DNA of 20,883 nucleotides from Anaerolineaceae bacterium (lineage in GTDB: Bacteria > Chloroflexota > Anaerolineae > Anaerolineales > Anaerolineaceae). This document shows, piece after piece, positions 7,541 through 16,004 of this stretch. Location: contig DLXG01000011.1 in assembly GCA_003448875.1 (NCBI GenBank), positions 1 through 20,883 on the forward strand, given 5' to 3'. How positions within the stretch are numbered: the first letter of the stretch is position 1; every line of letters begins with the position of its first letter. The position numbers and the translations under genes were made by a program. Below the pieces are notes generated by a model. That model searched no databases. It was given only the letters and a program-made list of their open reading frames with translations, and had not been told where the DNA came from.

Positions 7541-8944
7541 CTATCTCAAAGCCCCATATCCTTCTGGTGCTATTTGTTCGGGCAAATCAATGCTAGCCGT
7601 TGTTCCCTTTCCAACTTGGCTCTCGATCCTCAAATCCCCCTTATGTTCGCGAACGATCCAGCGTGCGATTACCAGTCCCAGTCCTGCGCCCGGGAGTGTA
7701 GATGGTGCGTTTCCACGAGAAAAGGGTTGAAAGAGACGCTCCATACTTTGCGTGGAAATTCCGGAACCCTGATCAGAAATTTGGACCAGCACGCGGTTAT
7801 TCTGGCATCGCAATGCCAATGCTACCGGCGAATGGGGAGGGGAAAATTTTATAGCATTATCGATCAGGTTCAAAAGAACTTGTCTGAGTCGGTCCGGATC
7901 ACCCAGTATATAAGAGGGTTCGCAAGCGATGAGTTCAACCTGGTTGTTGCCCCAGGATGAGCGACTTGCCTCGTACACTTCCATAAACAGGTCATCAAAC
8001 CACATTGGTTCTAACTGAAGTCGCCATCCTGCATCCGCCTGGGCAAGGAGAAGCAAATCATCTAGCAGTCGTGAAACATGTTTACCTGTGCGTCGAAGTG
8101 CTGCAATGGCCTCAGTACGGCGTTCTTGATCTTCGTGGAATCGTGCCAGCAAGTCAATGTTCCCGATCATCGCCGCCAATGGCGTTCGCAGTTCATGGGC
8201 AGCCTCGGCCAAAAACCGTCTTTGCCCTTCAAATAATGCTTGTAAGCGGTCGAGCATTTCATTAAATGTCTTTGCCAGTTGGCCGATCTCGTCTTGTGGG
8301 CCTGAATACTTGACCCGAGCGAAAAGGTCTTCCGCTCGTACGATATCGCTGGCGGCTCGTGTGACATTGGCAACAGGGCGAAGCCCCATGGAGGCAAGCA
8401 CCCAACCGCCAACGAATCCCAGAACGATCACAATAAGAATTCCCCCCATATAGATCATGCGAAGACGGCTTAAAGTTGCTTCAAGGCTGGCAAACGACTG
8501 GCCAACCTGTACAGCGCCGATAATCGCACCGTCCCGAACAAGCGACTGGTGAAACAAGCGTACAGACTGTCCAGATATGGATATGGTTGTATATGGATTT
8601 AAATTGTTCGGCAGCTGACCATTGTTTGTTAAGTTAAGGGGAAGTTCCTGGGTCCCTAAATTATATGAATGGGAAACAACCTTTCCGCTCGCATTTGTTA
8701 TCTGCAGATACACGCCTGGGGAGCGAAATTCGTCCGTTCGATCCGCCGTAATTCCTTCAATTGGCCGATTGGGCACGACTGCAATCGCATCTGCAACGTG
8801 ATTGGCGCGCTCTACGAGCGTTCGGTCGATTTCTTCTCGTAAAGAAATGGATAAAACCTCGTATGAAACGATCGAAAAAATAACAAGGCTCACGATCATC
8901 AAGCCCAAATGCCATAAAGTGAGCCGCCAGCGTAAGGATATCAT
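7541..8944 (-). CDS. Sensor histidine kinase (HAMP, HisKA, HATPase)
   Basis: This 467-residue inner-membrane sensor kinase has one helix (about residues 12-32), an extracytoplasmic sensor of about 130 residues, a second helix (163-185), a HAMP domain, and a dimerisation domain with phospho-acceptor H250 (EAAHELRTPL). The ATPase domain has an N box (NLIDNAIKF), G1 (DQGSGIS) and G2 (GAGLGLVIAR). It is the partner of the response regulator just upstream: its ATG overlaps the regulator stop by 4 bp (ATGA), and GAGG lies 7 nt before the ATG. The sensor has no recognisable ligand domain. Because L,D-transpeptidase genes lie on both sides, a cell-wall stress signal is a reasonable guess. Confidence 0.93.
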   Translation of the reverse strand: MISLRWRLTLWHLGLMIVSLVIFSIVSYEVLSISLREEIDRTLVERANHVADAIAVVPNRPIEGITADRTDEFRSPGVYLQITNASGKVVSHSYNLGTQELPLNLTNNGQLPNNLNPYTTISISGQSVRLFHQSLVRDGAIIGAVQVGQSFASLEATLSRLRMIYMGGILIVIVLGFVGGWVLASMGLRPVANVTRAASDIVRAEDLFARVKYSGPQDEIGQLAKTFNEMLDRLQALFEGQRRFLAEAAHELRTPLAAMIGNIDLLARFHEDQERRTEAIAALRRTGKHVSRLLDDLLLLAQADAGWRLQLEPMWFDDLFMEVYEASRSSWGNNQVELIACEPSYILGDPDRLRQVLLNLIDNAIKFSPPHSPVALALRCQNNRVLVQISDQGSGISTQSMERLFQPFSRGNAPSTLPGAGLGLVIARWIVREHKGDLRIESQVGKGTTASIDLPEQIAPEGYGALR

Positions 8945-9612
8945 CGCTCATCCTCTTTCAGTATGTACCCAACTCCAAAAACTGTGTGGATCAGCACAGG
9001 CTCGCCCAATTTGCGCCGTAATCGCCCCACATACACATCAAGCACATTACCACCAACGCATTGATCAAACCCCCAAAAACGATTTAGAAGCACTTCCCGT
9101 GAAATCACTTCTCGGGGATGGGAAAGGAAGAAAATGAGCATCTCATATTCTGTCTTTGTCAGCCAAATACTTTTTTCGTTTCGGTGAGCTGTCTGCATAG
9201 ACAGATCCAAATCTAGATTGGAGAAAGACATCACCTTTTCGCCTGCAATTGTCCGCCGCAATAAAGCTCGAATTCTCGCCAATAACTCCTCAAATTCAAA
9301 AGGCTTCCCTAAATAATCGTCAGCGCCGGCATCCAATCCCGTCACCCGATCTCCAATCGAGTTGCGAGCGGTGAGCATCAGGATCGGAAGGCTATAATTG
9401 CTTTCCCGGAACTGCTTACACGCTTCAATCCCATCCATTCCAGGCAGCATGAGATCTAAAATAAGTAGATCGGGATGGAACTCGTTCTGGATGGATAAAC
9501 CGGTTTCAGCCTCGGATGCAAATCGAACCAGATACCCTTCGTAAGTTAAACCTCTTCGCAGGTAATCAGCAAATTCGAGGTTGTCTTCAATAACGAATAT
9601 TTTTGTAGACAT
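8941..9612 (-). CDS. OmpR/PhoB-family response regulator
   Basis: This 223-residue protein has a receiver domain with the acidic pair E9/D10, phospho-acceptor D53 (LLILDLMLPGMDG), T81 and K103 (GKPFE), followed by a winged-helix DNA-binding domain of the OmpR type (VISREVLLNRFWGF, VYVGRLRRKLG, VFGVGYIL). It is a DNA-binding transcription factor activated by phosphorylation from the kinase encoded next, with which it overlaps by 4 bp. AGGAAGG precedes the ATG. The likely targets are the neighbouring wall-modifying genes, but no operator could be defined. Confidence 0.94.
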   Translation of the reverse strand: MSTKIFVIEDNLEFADYLRRGLTYEGYLVRFASEAETGLSIQNEFHPDLLILDLMLPGMDGIEACKQFRESNYSLPILMLTARNSIGDRVTGLDAGADDYLGKPFEFEELLARIRALLRRTIAGEKVMSFSNLDLDLSMQTAHRNEKSIWLTKTEYEMLIFFLSHPREVISREVLLNRFWGFDQCVGGNVLDVYVGRLRRKLGEPVLIHTVFGVGYILKEDER

Positions 9613-9688
9613 TGGCCTTCCTAAAACCCTTACACCAACCTTTGTCTTCCGGCCTAACCATGCTGGCCAAATTGAAGCCGAAGCATTT

Positions 9689-10774
9689 TTAGTCTTCTTT
9701 CACCTCAACAGAGGTCCCGCCGGGCCAAGGGATGGTCTCATCCCCTGGATCTAATGATATGGTGGGCAATGTCCACCTAAAAATCCATTTGGCGTCATCT
9801 GGGCTGGCATTCACACAACCGTGCGACATGGGTTCGCCAAAGTTGTTGTGCCAGAAGGTTGAGTGGATCGCCACCCCATTTTCTGCAAATAGCGATGTCC
9901 AGGCAATAGCAGGCAGATCCCACCCCCCTCCGGAAGATCCCCCGCTCATATGGAGAGAAATGAGTTTGCGCCAGATTGGGTATTTCCCCAAAGGTGTTGC
10001 CCAGGCATCGACTGCATTACCCCATGCATCCCACAACGCGCCGGATGAGATCCGGCAAAAGTAGACTTCATTTTGCCCCTCAAAACAAGACAGGGTCTGT
10101 CGGGGGATATTGACCTCAATCCGTTTGTCCATTGAGTTTGGATTAATAGGTGAGACCTCATCGGTTGTAAGTGGCCGAAATGCTTCACCCGATGCCCAGT
10201 ATATATCCCCATAACTACCAAACGGTTCGTTGACTCGATAAAGGATTCGTCCATCCTGAGCCAACTTCGTCTGGTCGAGCCAAGTGACTTGGCTATAATA
10301 TAAGCGGGGTGGTAGGTTGTTCTCTATTCGATTACGCAGACCCGGCGACCGTGCGGGAGGGTTTGCTAACATAAGATCAACGCAAGGCACACTCACTTCT
10401 ACCCACATTCCTGGCCCGCGACTGCTATCCAGAAGTGATTGACCCGGTTGATTGAGGATGTTGCGGACAGGCTGCAAGTAAGGAGCCCATATATAACCTT
10501 CAGGCGTTTCCACATACCTTTGGTTATTTCGGTATGCATTGGTTCCAACGACTTCACGACCCCATTCGACAATCGCGTCTTCGTACAGGACACTCACCGT
10601 CTGGCTATCTGCGTTTGGGCGAATCTTGATCTCGACCTTGCCAACGTTGACTCGCCCAAGTCTTTCTGCAGCAGGAAATTCAAACCTATCGAGATCTTGA
10701 ATCGCCGGTCGTAAAAGAAAACCGGCAATCATCAAGTATGAATCTTTGATAAATTTTCGACGCGAAATTAACAT
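9689..10774 (-). CDS. Tat-exported L,D-transpeptidase (YkuD)
   Basis: This intact 361-residue protein has a near-perfect twin-arginine signal (SRRKFIK at residues 4-10, then a hydrophobic run), an N-terminal SH3-like region (RVNVGKVEIKIRPNADSQTV), a middle segment and a C-terminal YkuD domain. The catalytic motif is HSTFWHNNF followed by SHGCVN with H318 and C320. The active-site Cys takes the donor peptide and transfers it to another stem peptide, giving 3-3 crosslinks. AGGA lies 8 nt before the ATG. Its stop lies 76 bp before the response regulator start, so it may share the transcript. It is the intact paralogue of the interrupted gene at 6448-7482. Confidence 0.9.
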   Translation of the reverse strand: MLISRRKFIKDSYLMIAGFLLRPAIQDLDRFEFPAAERLGRVNVGKVEIKIRPNADSQTVSVLYEDAIVEWGREVVGTNAYRNNQRYVETPEGYIWAPYLQPVRNILNQPGQSLLDSSRGPGMWVEVSVPCVDLMLANPPARSPGLRNRIENNLPPRLYYSQVTWLDQTKLAQDGRILYRVNEPFGSYGDIYWASGEAFRPLTTDEVSPINPNSMDKRIEVNIPRQTLSCFEGQNEVYFCRISSGALWDAWGNAVDAWATPLGKYPIWRKLISLHMSGGSSGGGWDLPAIAWTSLFAENGVAIHSTFWHNNFGEPMSHGCVNASPDDAKWIFRWTLPTISLDPGDETIPWPGGTSVEVKED

Positions 10775-10812
10775 AGGTCTTTCCTGCTTTTATCGATGTG
10801 GTTAGAGTGCCA

Positions 10813-10878
10813 TTAAATAATCCTAAGATTGATATTGACACCTGGTGTTTCACCGAGCGGCTGCAACTTACAGGACAT
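10813..10878 (-). CDS. Possible 21-residue small ORF
   Basis: In the 117-bp gap between the C39-like peptidase gene and the Tat L,D-transpeptidase gene, an ATG at 10878 opens 21 codons beginning MSCKLQPLGETPG. AAGGAG stands just upstream, but only 3 nt from the ATG, closer than usual. The same gap contains the palindrome ACACCTGGTGT (plus strand, about 10839-10849), so the site could instead be regulatory. I recognise no family. Confidence 0.18.
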   Translation of the reverse strand: MSCKLQPLGETPGVNINLRII

Positions 10879-10891
10879 AGGCTCCTTATAG

Positions 10892-12193
10892 TTAATTGTT
10901 CCGAACAAAATCTAAGGCGTATTCAGCATCGAAATAATCAGGACGCACAGCCAATGCTTCATTGAACAACTTGATAGCCTCCTCTTTGTTCCCCTGGCGA
11001 TACATCGCCCAACCACGCCAAAGTTTCGCTTCTTCCGAATTAGGGGTTCGTTTTAGCGCATATTCGGTCAGCGATAAAAGGTCTTCGATTCTGCCCGAAT
11101 GAAAGTATGCAAAGAAAGGTCCGAATTGATAACGCAGCATACGTTGCGGCAGTCCAACATTTCGAGCATTGTCATATGCCCCTGCAGCCTGGGCATAGCT
11201 TTCGAAGTAAACCAGGTTTGTCCCGATGTTGAACCAGGCGAATGCATCGTCTGGATTTTGTTCAACTTCCCTTTTTGCTAAATCCAATGCGTGTTGTCGA
11301 TTTGTGTCAACATCCCATTGATCAACTAACAGGGATTGAACTAATTGGCGCGATTCAGGTTTATAGACCAGGATATAGACATAGTTAAAAGACTTCCATC
11401 GCTCCTTGAGTGTTGCATAAGAGATTTGCATATCAGGTCCAAGAAATGAATCCTGAACCTGGAATGTCTGTGCGCTTTCGTCATACCCGGTCAACAGCAG
11501 ATAATGACCAGCCCAGCGATCATCATTCAGCCAATAACTTTCTTCCATGATGAAAGATTCCTCGATCATCACGGGAAAATCGGCTGCCAGAAGACGTTTC
11601 AGTGTGTCCACATCCCCACCTACTCGGAATTGGATTTCATACCCTGGCGTTTGGGTGTTCACGTAAGCGACCAGTTCCTCAACGTTCACATTGCGATCTT
11701 CACTTTTAGGTTTGGTGATGCTGGCGATGGTCGCCTGGTCTCCTTCCCAGCCGTAATAGCGTAAATACATGGCCAGAGTGGCCGGCCCACAGTTGTTGAT
11801 CTCCTGCTTTTCATAAGCCGGCGGAGCTAATTGAACAACTCCAGGGATTGGGGTGGGGGCAAGAGTAGGCGTTGGCGAGGGTGTTGGTGAAGATGTGGTC
11901 ACGTTTGTTTGTTGCGTCGCCTGCTGAATACGTGTTTCCACAGGAGGATCTGTGGGTTTAATTTCCAATTGATCATCCAATATTCGGGTTGTTCTTATTG
12001 CGGGCAATGGTTTAACCGGATCCACCAGAGAGCGAAGAAACGTCAGAGCAAAATCCACCCGCCAACCGTAGCGGTCCTGGACTGATGGGATTTGGAACAA
12101 AGCAACCGAGAACAGCGCCAGGACAACGCAACCAACACCGATTCCTAACAAAAACCCTGACACTTTTCTTTTCATCGATAACTTCTCATTCAT
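10892..12193 (-). CDS. Membrane-anchored C39-like cysteine peptidase with TPR tail
   Basis: This 433-residue protein has an N-terminal membrane anchor (about residues 11-34), a Pro/Thr-rich linker (SPTPSPTPTLAPTPIP), a papain-like C39_2 domain and C-terminal TPR repeats (about residues 300-430, such as DAFAWFNIGTNLVYFESYAQ and EAKLWRGWAMYRQGNKEEAI). The catalytic set is visible: C135 in NNCGPATLAMYL, H230 in AGHYLLLTGYD and D248 in QVQDSF. Such proteins cleave peptides outside the membrane; the TPRs probably bind a partner. The start could also be the ATG at 12175. The stop of the upstream L,D-transpeptidase gene is 39 bp away, so co-transcription is likely. The substrate is unknown. Confidence 0.85.
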   Translation of the reverse strand: MNEKLSMKRKVSGFLLGIGVGCVVLALFSVALFQIPSVQDRYGWRVDFALTFLRSLVDPVKPLPAIRTTRILDDQLEIKPTDPPVETRIQQATQQTNVTTSSPTPSPTPTLAPTPIPGVVQLAPPAYEKQEINNCGPATLAMYLRYYGWEGDQATIASITKPKSEDRNVNVEELVAYVNTQTPGYEIQFRVGGDVDTLKRLLAADFPVMIEESFIMEESYWLNDDRWAGHYLLLTGYDESAQTFQVQDSFLGPDMQISYATLKERWKSFNYVYILVYKPESRQLVQSLLVDQWDVDTNRQHALDLAKREVEQNPDDAFAWFNIGTNLVYFESYAQAAGAYDNARNVGLPQRMLRYQFGPFFAYFHSGRIEDLLSLTEYALKRTPNSEEAKLWRGWAMYRQGNKEEAIKLFNEALAVRPDYFDAEYALDFVRNN

Positions 12194-12232
12194 AATTTTG
12201 AAACCTGTTTCTTGGGGCCAGTTCTATGATCA

Positions 12233-13402
12233 TTACGCCCCACCCGCGCCATAGAAACTGGGGTCGGTCGGGGTTTCGCCGGATGGATCCCAGACATAAA
12301 CCCAGTCTCCTTCTTTAGCCCATTGAAATAACCAATTCGCATCTCCCAAAGAAAAATTTACGCAACCATGCGAACTAGCAACCCCGAACCAGGGTCGCCA
12401 ATAAGCTCCATGTAAAGCTCGCGCTTGATCAAAATACATGGTCCATGGGACATCTTCCAGATAGTAGTAATCTGACTTGTCCGGTTCAAAAGCGCCGCTC
12501 ATGGTTTCAAACGGCTTTTTTTGATAGATTTGAAACAAACCGGGGCGTGTATAGAACGGCTCACCGCCGGTGGCGACCAGTGTCGCAAATACAAGCTGCC
12601 GGTCTTCATAGACCGTAACGATTTGGTCATACAGATCTACGGATATCCAGCGGTCTCCGGTCACTCCTTGTGGGGGGGTAGTATCTACCCTCGCGCGGCG
12701 AGCTTTGAGGTAAGGAACCCAGCGGTCCATCCCAATCAGGTACCATTCCATCCCTTCAGCTTCAACTACTTGATAAATTGGGACAAAAGATTCTCTGTAA
12801 ATCACATCACCAACTTCAGGTGCAGAAAAGCTGGGTTGTGACCTTGCCCGAATTGTATCGATTACCCACCCGAAACCGGTTGAGGGCATTCTCGTAAAAA
12901 GAACTCCCTGGAATGTCGAAGATCCAGCTGGCGATGCGCGCACCCATTCGCCACTTTTCAACATAACAAATGAATTGCCATCAATACGCGCTTCCTGGAT
13001 ATAAGAAACGTAACGTAACCCGTTACCAGGTGCGATTGACCGCACCTGGTTTACACCGCTGACCGCATCATCCAGGCTGGCATATAAGCGGACAGGTTCG
13101 GTAGGATCGATGTTTATCTTAGCGATAAATGCCGGATTCCTGGTTAGATCTTTGGGGGGAGATACCACCGGTAAAGGTCGTAATGGGTAACTCATTCCCA
13201 TTCGGGCCAATTGGGTTAGTGTTTGTGAAGGTCCTAATGGCAGACAATCAGCCGGCGGAATTAGATAGGCATCGGGAAGACAAAGGGGAATGCCTGAATA
13301 GGGTTCGCCTGGCTCCTCAAAGCTGGCTTGACCAGTTTGCGCGTTGAGTGAAATGGCAACAAGGATGCTGATCGATACCAGGACCCCTTGTAATAGTTTC
13401 AT
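12233..13402 (-). CDS. Secreted L,D-transpeptidase (YkuD) with SH3-like domain
   Basis: This 389-residue protein begins with a Sec signal peptide (MKLLQGVLVSISILVAISL), followed by a Pro-rich region, an SH3b-like domain (about residues 180-250, WVIDTIRARSQPSF) and a C-terminal YkuD domain with LHGAYWRPWF and SSHGCVN (H345, C347). I chose the ATG at 13402 because it overlaps the methyltransferase stop by 4 bp (ATGA), has AAGGA 9 nt upstream and begins with the signal peptide; a longer frame to 13438 would lack these. Unlike the two Tat-type relatives here, it appears to use Sec. Likely role: peptidoglycan crosslinking outside the membrane. Confidence 0.9.
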   Translation of the reverse strand: MKLLQGVLVSISILVAISLNAQTGQASFEEPGEPYSGIPLCLPDAYLIPPADCLPLGPSQTLTQLARMGMSYPLRPLPVVSPPKDLTRNPAFIAKINIDPTEPVRLYASLDDAVSGVNQVRSIAPGNGLRYVSYIQEARIDGNSFVMLKSGEWVRASPAGSSTFQGVLFTRMPSTGFGWVIDTIRARSQPSFSAPEVGDVIYRESFVPIYQVVEAEGMEWYLIGMDRWVPYLKARRARVDTTPPQGVTGDRWISVDLYDQIVTVYEDRQLVFATLVATGGEPFYTRPGLFQIYQKKPFETMSGAFEPDKSDYYYLEDVPWTMYFDQARALHGAYWRPWFGVASSHGCVNFSLGDANWLFQWAKEGDWVYVWDPSGETPTDPSFYGAGGA

Positions 13403-14016
13403 TTGTGATTTTCCTTTCGGATGAGAATAATTCGGCATTTGCCATTACACACAGCGGGTTTGCTTTCTTCGAGTATCATGTCATGGAGACCTTCGATGAC
13501 ATTGATAAATTCTTGGGAGGGAAGTACCTGGCTACCAATCCTGAAACCTCGGTACCATCGGTAAAGACGAGATAGCCAATCCTTGCCTTTCAAGGAACAC
13601 TCCCAAGATACTAGCCGGCCGCCTGGACGAACGACGCGCCATGCTTCCCGCATTGCCTTGGCATGATCCGTTTCGTTGCCTAAAATTGGGTTAAATATCA
13701 CCGCGTTAAAACTACGATCTCCATAAAGAAGGGATAACGGATCCATTTTTTCCAGCGTGACATAATGACCCTTCGTTTGCACACGCGCTTTTTGGAGTTT
13801 TTGAATGCTGGAATCGATACCTGTAATCCATAAACCTGATGGAAGGAATGGGAAATCCTTACCTGTACCCACTCCAACAATCAGCAATCGTTCCATCGGT
13901 TGAAGTTGAAGCATGTGAATGGCTTGTTCGCGGGTGGATCGCAATAACAGATGAGATATCCAATCATCTGCAAGAGCGAAAATATTCGCCAGGATTAGAT
14001 CAAAATTCTTTTTCAT
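13399..14016 (-). CDS. Class I SAM-dependent methyltransferase
   Basis: This 205-residue soluble protein has a Rossmann-type SAM site: motif I LLIVGVGTGKDFPFL (about residues 44-58), an acidic residue after strand 2 (ITGIDSS) and the post-motif AWRVVRPGGRLVSWE. It belongs to the broad UbiE/Methyltransf_11 group; the substrate cannot be told from sequence. It has no signal peptide or membrane anchor. Its stop overlaps the start of the next L,D-transpeptidase by 4 bp, which indicates translational coupling, and its ATG overlaps the stop of a possible small ORF in the same way. No clear ribosome site precedes it, which fits coupling to an upstream frame. Confidence 0.85.
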   Translation of the reverse strand: MKKNFDLILANIFALADDWISHLLLRSTREQAIHMLQLQPMERLLIVGVGTGKDFPFLPSGLWITGIDSSIQKLQKARVQTKGHYVTLEKMDPLSLLYGDRSFNAVIFNPILGNETDHAKAMREAWRVVRPGGRLVSWECSLKGKDWLSRLYRWYRGFRIGSQVLPSQEFINVIEGLHDMILEESKPAVCNGKCRIILIRKENHK

Positions 14017-14141
14017 CGCTCATCGCCAGCTAACGATCCATGCACCGCTACCATTCGAGGTGTCCACTTAATCTCTGTGCCCAAGGGGACACACCTCTTC
14101 GGGAAAATAGCGCCAAGAACATGATCGATACCAAGCTTCAT
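14013..14141 (-). CDS. Possible 42-residue small protein linking the M23 and methyltransferase genes
   Basis: An ATG directly abuts the TGA stop of the upstream M23 gene (TGA-ATG) and opens 42 codons. The frame ends in a TGA that overlaps the methyltransferase ATG by 4 bp, as other pairs here do. The frame thus fills the whole gap of 125 bp. The product would be a small basic protein (starts MKLGIDHVLGAIFPKRC, ends VAVHGSLAGDER) with no recognisable family. A competing ATG 4 bp earlier, overlapping the M23 stop, opens a different 25-codon frame (MNEAWYRSCSWRYF...) and has a better-placed GGAG. Inverted repeats (GAGGTGT at 14057-14063 and ACACCTC at 14091-14097) could instead mean an RNA structure. 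Confidence 0.35.
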   Translation of the reverse strand: MKLGIDHVLGAIFPKRCVPLGTEIKWTPRMVAVHGSLAGDER

Positions 14142-15290
14142 TCATGGCATCAGGCTCCAAGGATTTACTAATCCGCCAAGATAGCGGGTTTCAAAATGCA
14201 AATGCGGCCCGGTAGAATTCCCAGAGCTTCCGGATGAGCCGATCGCAGAGCCTTGATAGACGCTGCTTCCGCAGGAGACCGAGACCTGACTCATATGTGC
14301 ATATAAAGTTTGATAACCATTCCCATGATCGATCATGACCATATTCCCATAACCTGTGTTATTCCATCCGGCATAAACCACCAATCCACTGTCTGATGCA
14401 AATACAGGAGAGCCCATGTTTGAGGCGATATCCAGGGCCAGATGGCCTGACCAATAATCATTCCCTGACAGATAGTTATTTACAGCCGGCCACACAAATG
14501 TACCCGTGCCATAAGCTCCGTCGGTGGTATCACAAGCGCCTGGGCCTGCCAATGTTTTGGAGACCCCTGCCTTTCCCCGCGGGATGGTTGGCATGACCCA
14601 GGAGACCATCTCACGCGTCCCTCCTGGGATCATCACATAAGTATCTGGGGAAACCTCCGGATCGATTATGTCCAATCCGTTTTCTGGCCATAAGAGAATC
14701 GCGTCAGGATCGACCCGAAAGCGCGCAGCAATATCGGGGATCGTGTCTCCCGATTTCCATCTGTAGTAAATCCCATCCGATATGGGAATGTTTAAAACCA
14801 TGCCAATGGTTAACAACTCTGGATTATCATTAAGCGTTTCCGGGTTCGCCCACAGGATTGTTTCGGGTTTGATGTTGAATTGCTTAGAAATTTTGAATAT
14901 CGAATCGCCTTTCGTGACAGTGTAAGTGATGGCATTGAGATGTTTCTCTTCCTGGACAACAGTATTGAGGATTGCCATTCTATGAATTCCATCGAATTCG
15001 GTATCAACCACGAAACCAGGAAGGGTGATTTCAGGCGGGGGCTCATTGGCCAACATTGTTCTCTTTGTTTCACGATTGATTGTTTCCGTGACGGGCTGAA
15101 TCCCAAACAATTGGAGCCAGGTAAACCAGATTAAACCGGATACAACCATAACGGTTATGATCCAACTGATGGCAAATGACAATTTCTGAAGCTTGCTCCT
15201 CGACAAACTAAACGGTTGTAAAATGGCCGATTTCATTCGTTGGCTTACCTGCTTTATCCCTTGTTTCTCTGCACTATGAAAGAAGCTCAA
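14142..15290 (-). CDS. Membrane-anchored LysM / M23 peptidoglycan endopeptidase
   Basis: This 382-residue protein has a short cytoplasmic start, one membrane anchor (about residues 38-58), two LysM modules (NAITYTVTKGDSIFKISKQF and IYYRWKSGDTIPDIAARF) and an M23 domain with H283-xxx-D287, H332 and H363-x-H365 (PHLHFET). It should bind peptidoglycan and cut crosslink peptides. The given start is a TTG whose next base completes the DsbA-family stop (4-bp overlap); an ATG at 15236 is an alternative and would start 18 residues before the anchor. Neither has a strong ribosome site. It resembles the protein at 2997-4157 throughout, including the LysM spacing, so the two are paralogues. Confidence 0.88.
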   Translation of the reverse strand: MSFFHSAEKQGIKQVSQRMKSAILQPFSLSRSKLQKLSFAISWIITVMVVSGLIWFTWLQLFGIQPVTETINRETKRTMLANEPPPEITLPGFVVDTEFDGIHRMAILNTVVQEEKHLNAITYTVTKGDSIFKISKQFNIKPETILWANPETLNDNPELLTIGMVLNIPISDGIYYRWKSGDTIPDIAARFRVDPDAILLWPENGLDIIDPEVSPDTYVMIPGGTREMVSWVMPTIPRGKAGVSKTLAGPGACDTTDGAYGTGTFVWPAVNNYLSGNDYWSGHLALDIASNMGSPVFASDSGLVVYAGWNNTGYGNMVMIDHGNGYQTLYAHMSQVSVSCGSSVYQGSAIGSSGSSGNSTGPHLHFETRYLGGLVNPWSLMP

Positions 15291-15979
15291 TTCGATTTTG
15301 AAATCGCTCGGCGGATTTCCTGGCTTAAAATATCATATTGACTACCATTTTCAACCAATTTCCCATTTACGAGTAAAGAGGGTGTGCTCCGAAGTCCAAG
15401 GTTTTGGGCTTCCAGCGTTTCTGCTTTCACCTTATCGGTGTACTTACCGGTTGCCAGGCATTCGTTAAAAGTATCGGTCTGTAAACCTAAATCAACAGCA
15501 AATTTCTCTAAGTTCTCTTTCCGGAATGCACCCGCATTTTCACCGTCCTGGGAAGAATACAGTTTCTCGTAAAACTCCCAATACTTGCCCTGTTCATTGG
15601 CGCATTCAGCAGCTTCAGCTGCCCAGAACGACTCTTCGCCAATGAATTGAAAACTACGGAAGACGAAACGTACTTGTCCGGAATTTACAAATTCCTCTAC
15701 AAGTTTTGGTTTGATCGTTGACGCAAATCGTCCACAGGCCGGGCACTGATAATCGCCGTACTCGACCACTACAACCGGGGCTTCGACTTCACCCATGCTC
15801 TTATCCTGGCTGGTTTCGACCGGCTCGGCTTTCGCTTTATTCTGGTTCTGTTGCAGCACGATGGTACTCACCCCAACGAGCACCACAGCGACGATTAACC
15901 CAATCACCCACCAGTTCGCCTGCTTCCGTGTGTTTCTTGACCGTTTGCTTGAATTTGACTTTGCGTATTTCTTAGCCAT
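15287..15979 (-). CDS. Membrane-anchored DsbA-family thiol oxidoreductase
   Basis: This 230-residue protein has a Lys/Arg-rich cytoplasmic start, one membrane anchor (about residues 23-42) and a thioredoxin-fold DsbA-type domain (Thioredoxin_4) with the redox motif C79-PA-C82 (YGDYQCPACGRF) and the cis-Pro loop RSTPSLLVNG (P200). It probably makes or isomerises disulfides in exported proteins. AAGG lies 7 nt before the ATG. It follows the CcdA-type membrane electron carrier by 25 bp, which suggests a pair in which the membrane protein feeds electrons to, or shares substrates with, this enzyme (inference). Confidence 0.92.
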   Translation of the reverse strand: MAKKYAKSNSSKRSRNTRKQANWWVIGLIVAVVLVGVSTIVLQQNQNKAKAEPVETSQDKSMGEVEAPVVVVEYGDYQCPACGRFASTIKPKLVEEFVNSGQVRFVFRSFQFIGEESFWAAEAAECANEQGKYWEFYEKLYSSQDGENAGAFRKENLEKFAVDLGLQTDTFNECLATGKYTDKVKAETLEAQNLGLRSTPSLLVNGKLVENGSQYDILSQEIRRAISKSN

Positions 15980-16004
15980 CTCATTACCTTTCTGTGTCGT
16001 GTTC

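Noticed and set aside
14142..14144. TGA at the end of the M23 gene as a second selenocysteine codon
   Set aside because: The M23 protein already ends with the family's usual VNPW-type C-terminus, and no redox motif surrounds the TGA; the in-frame continuation is better seen as a separate small ORF.
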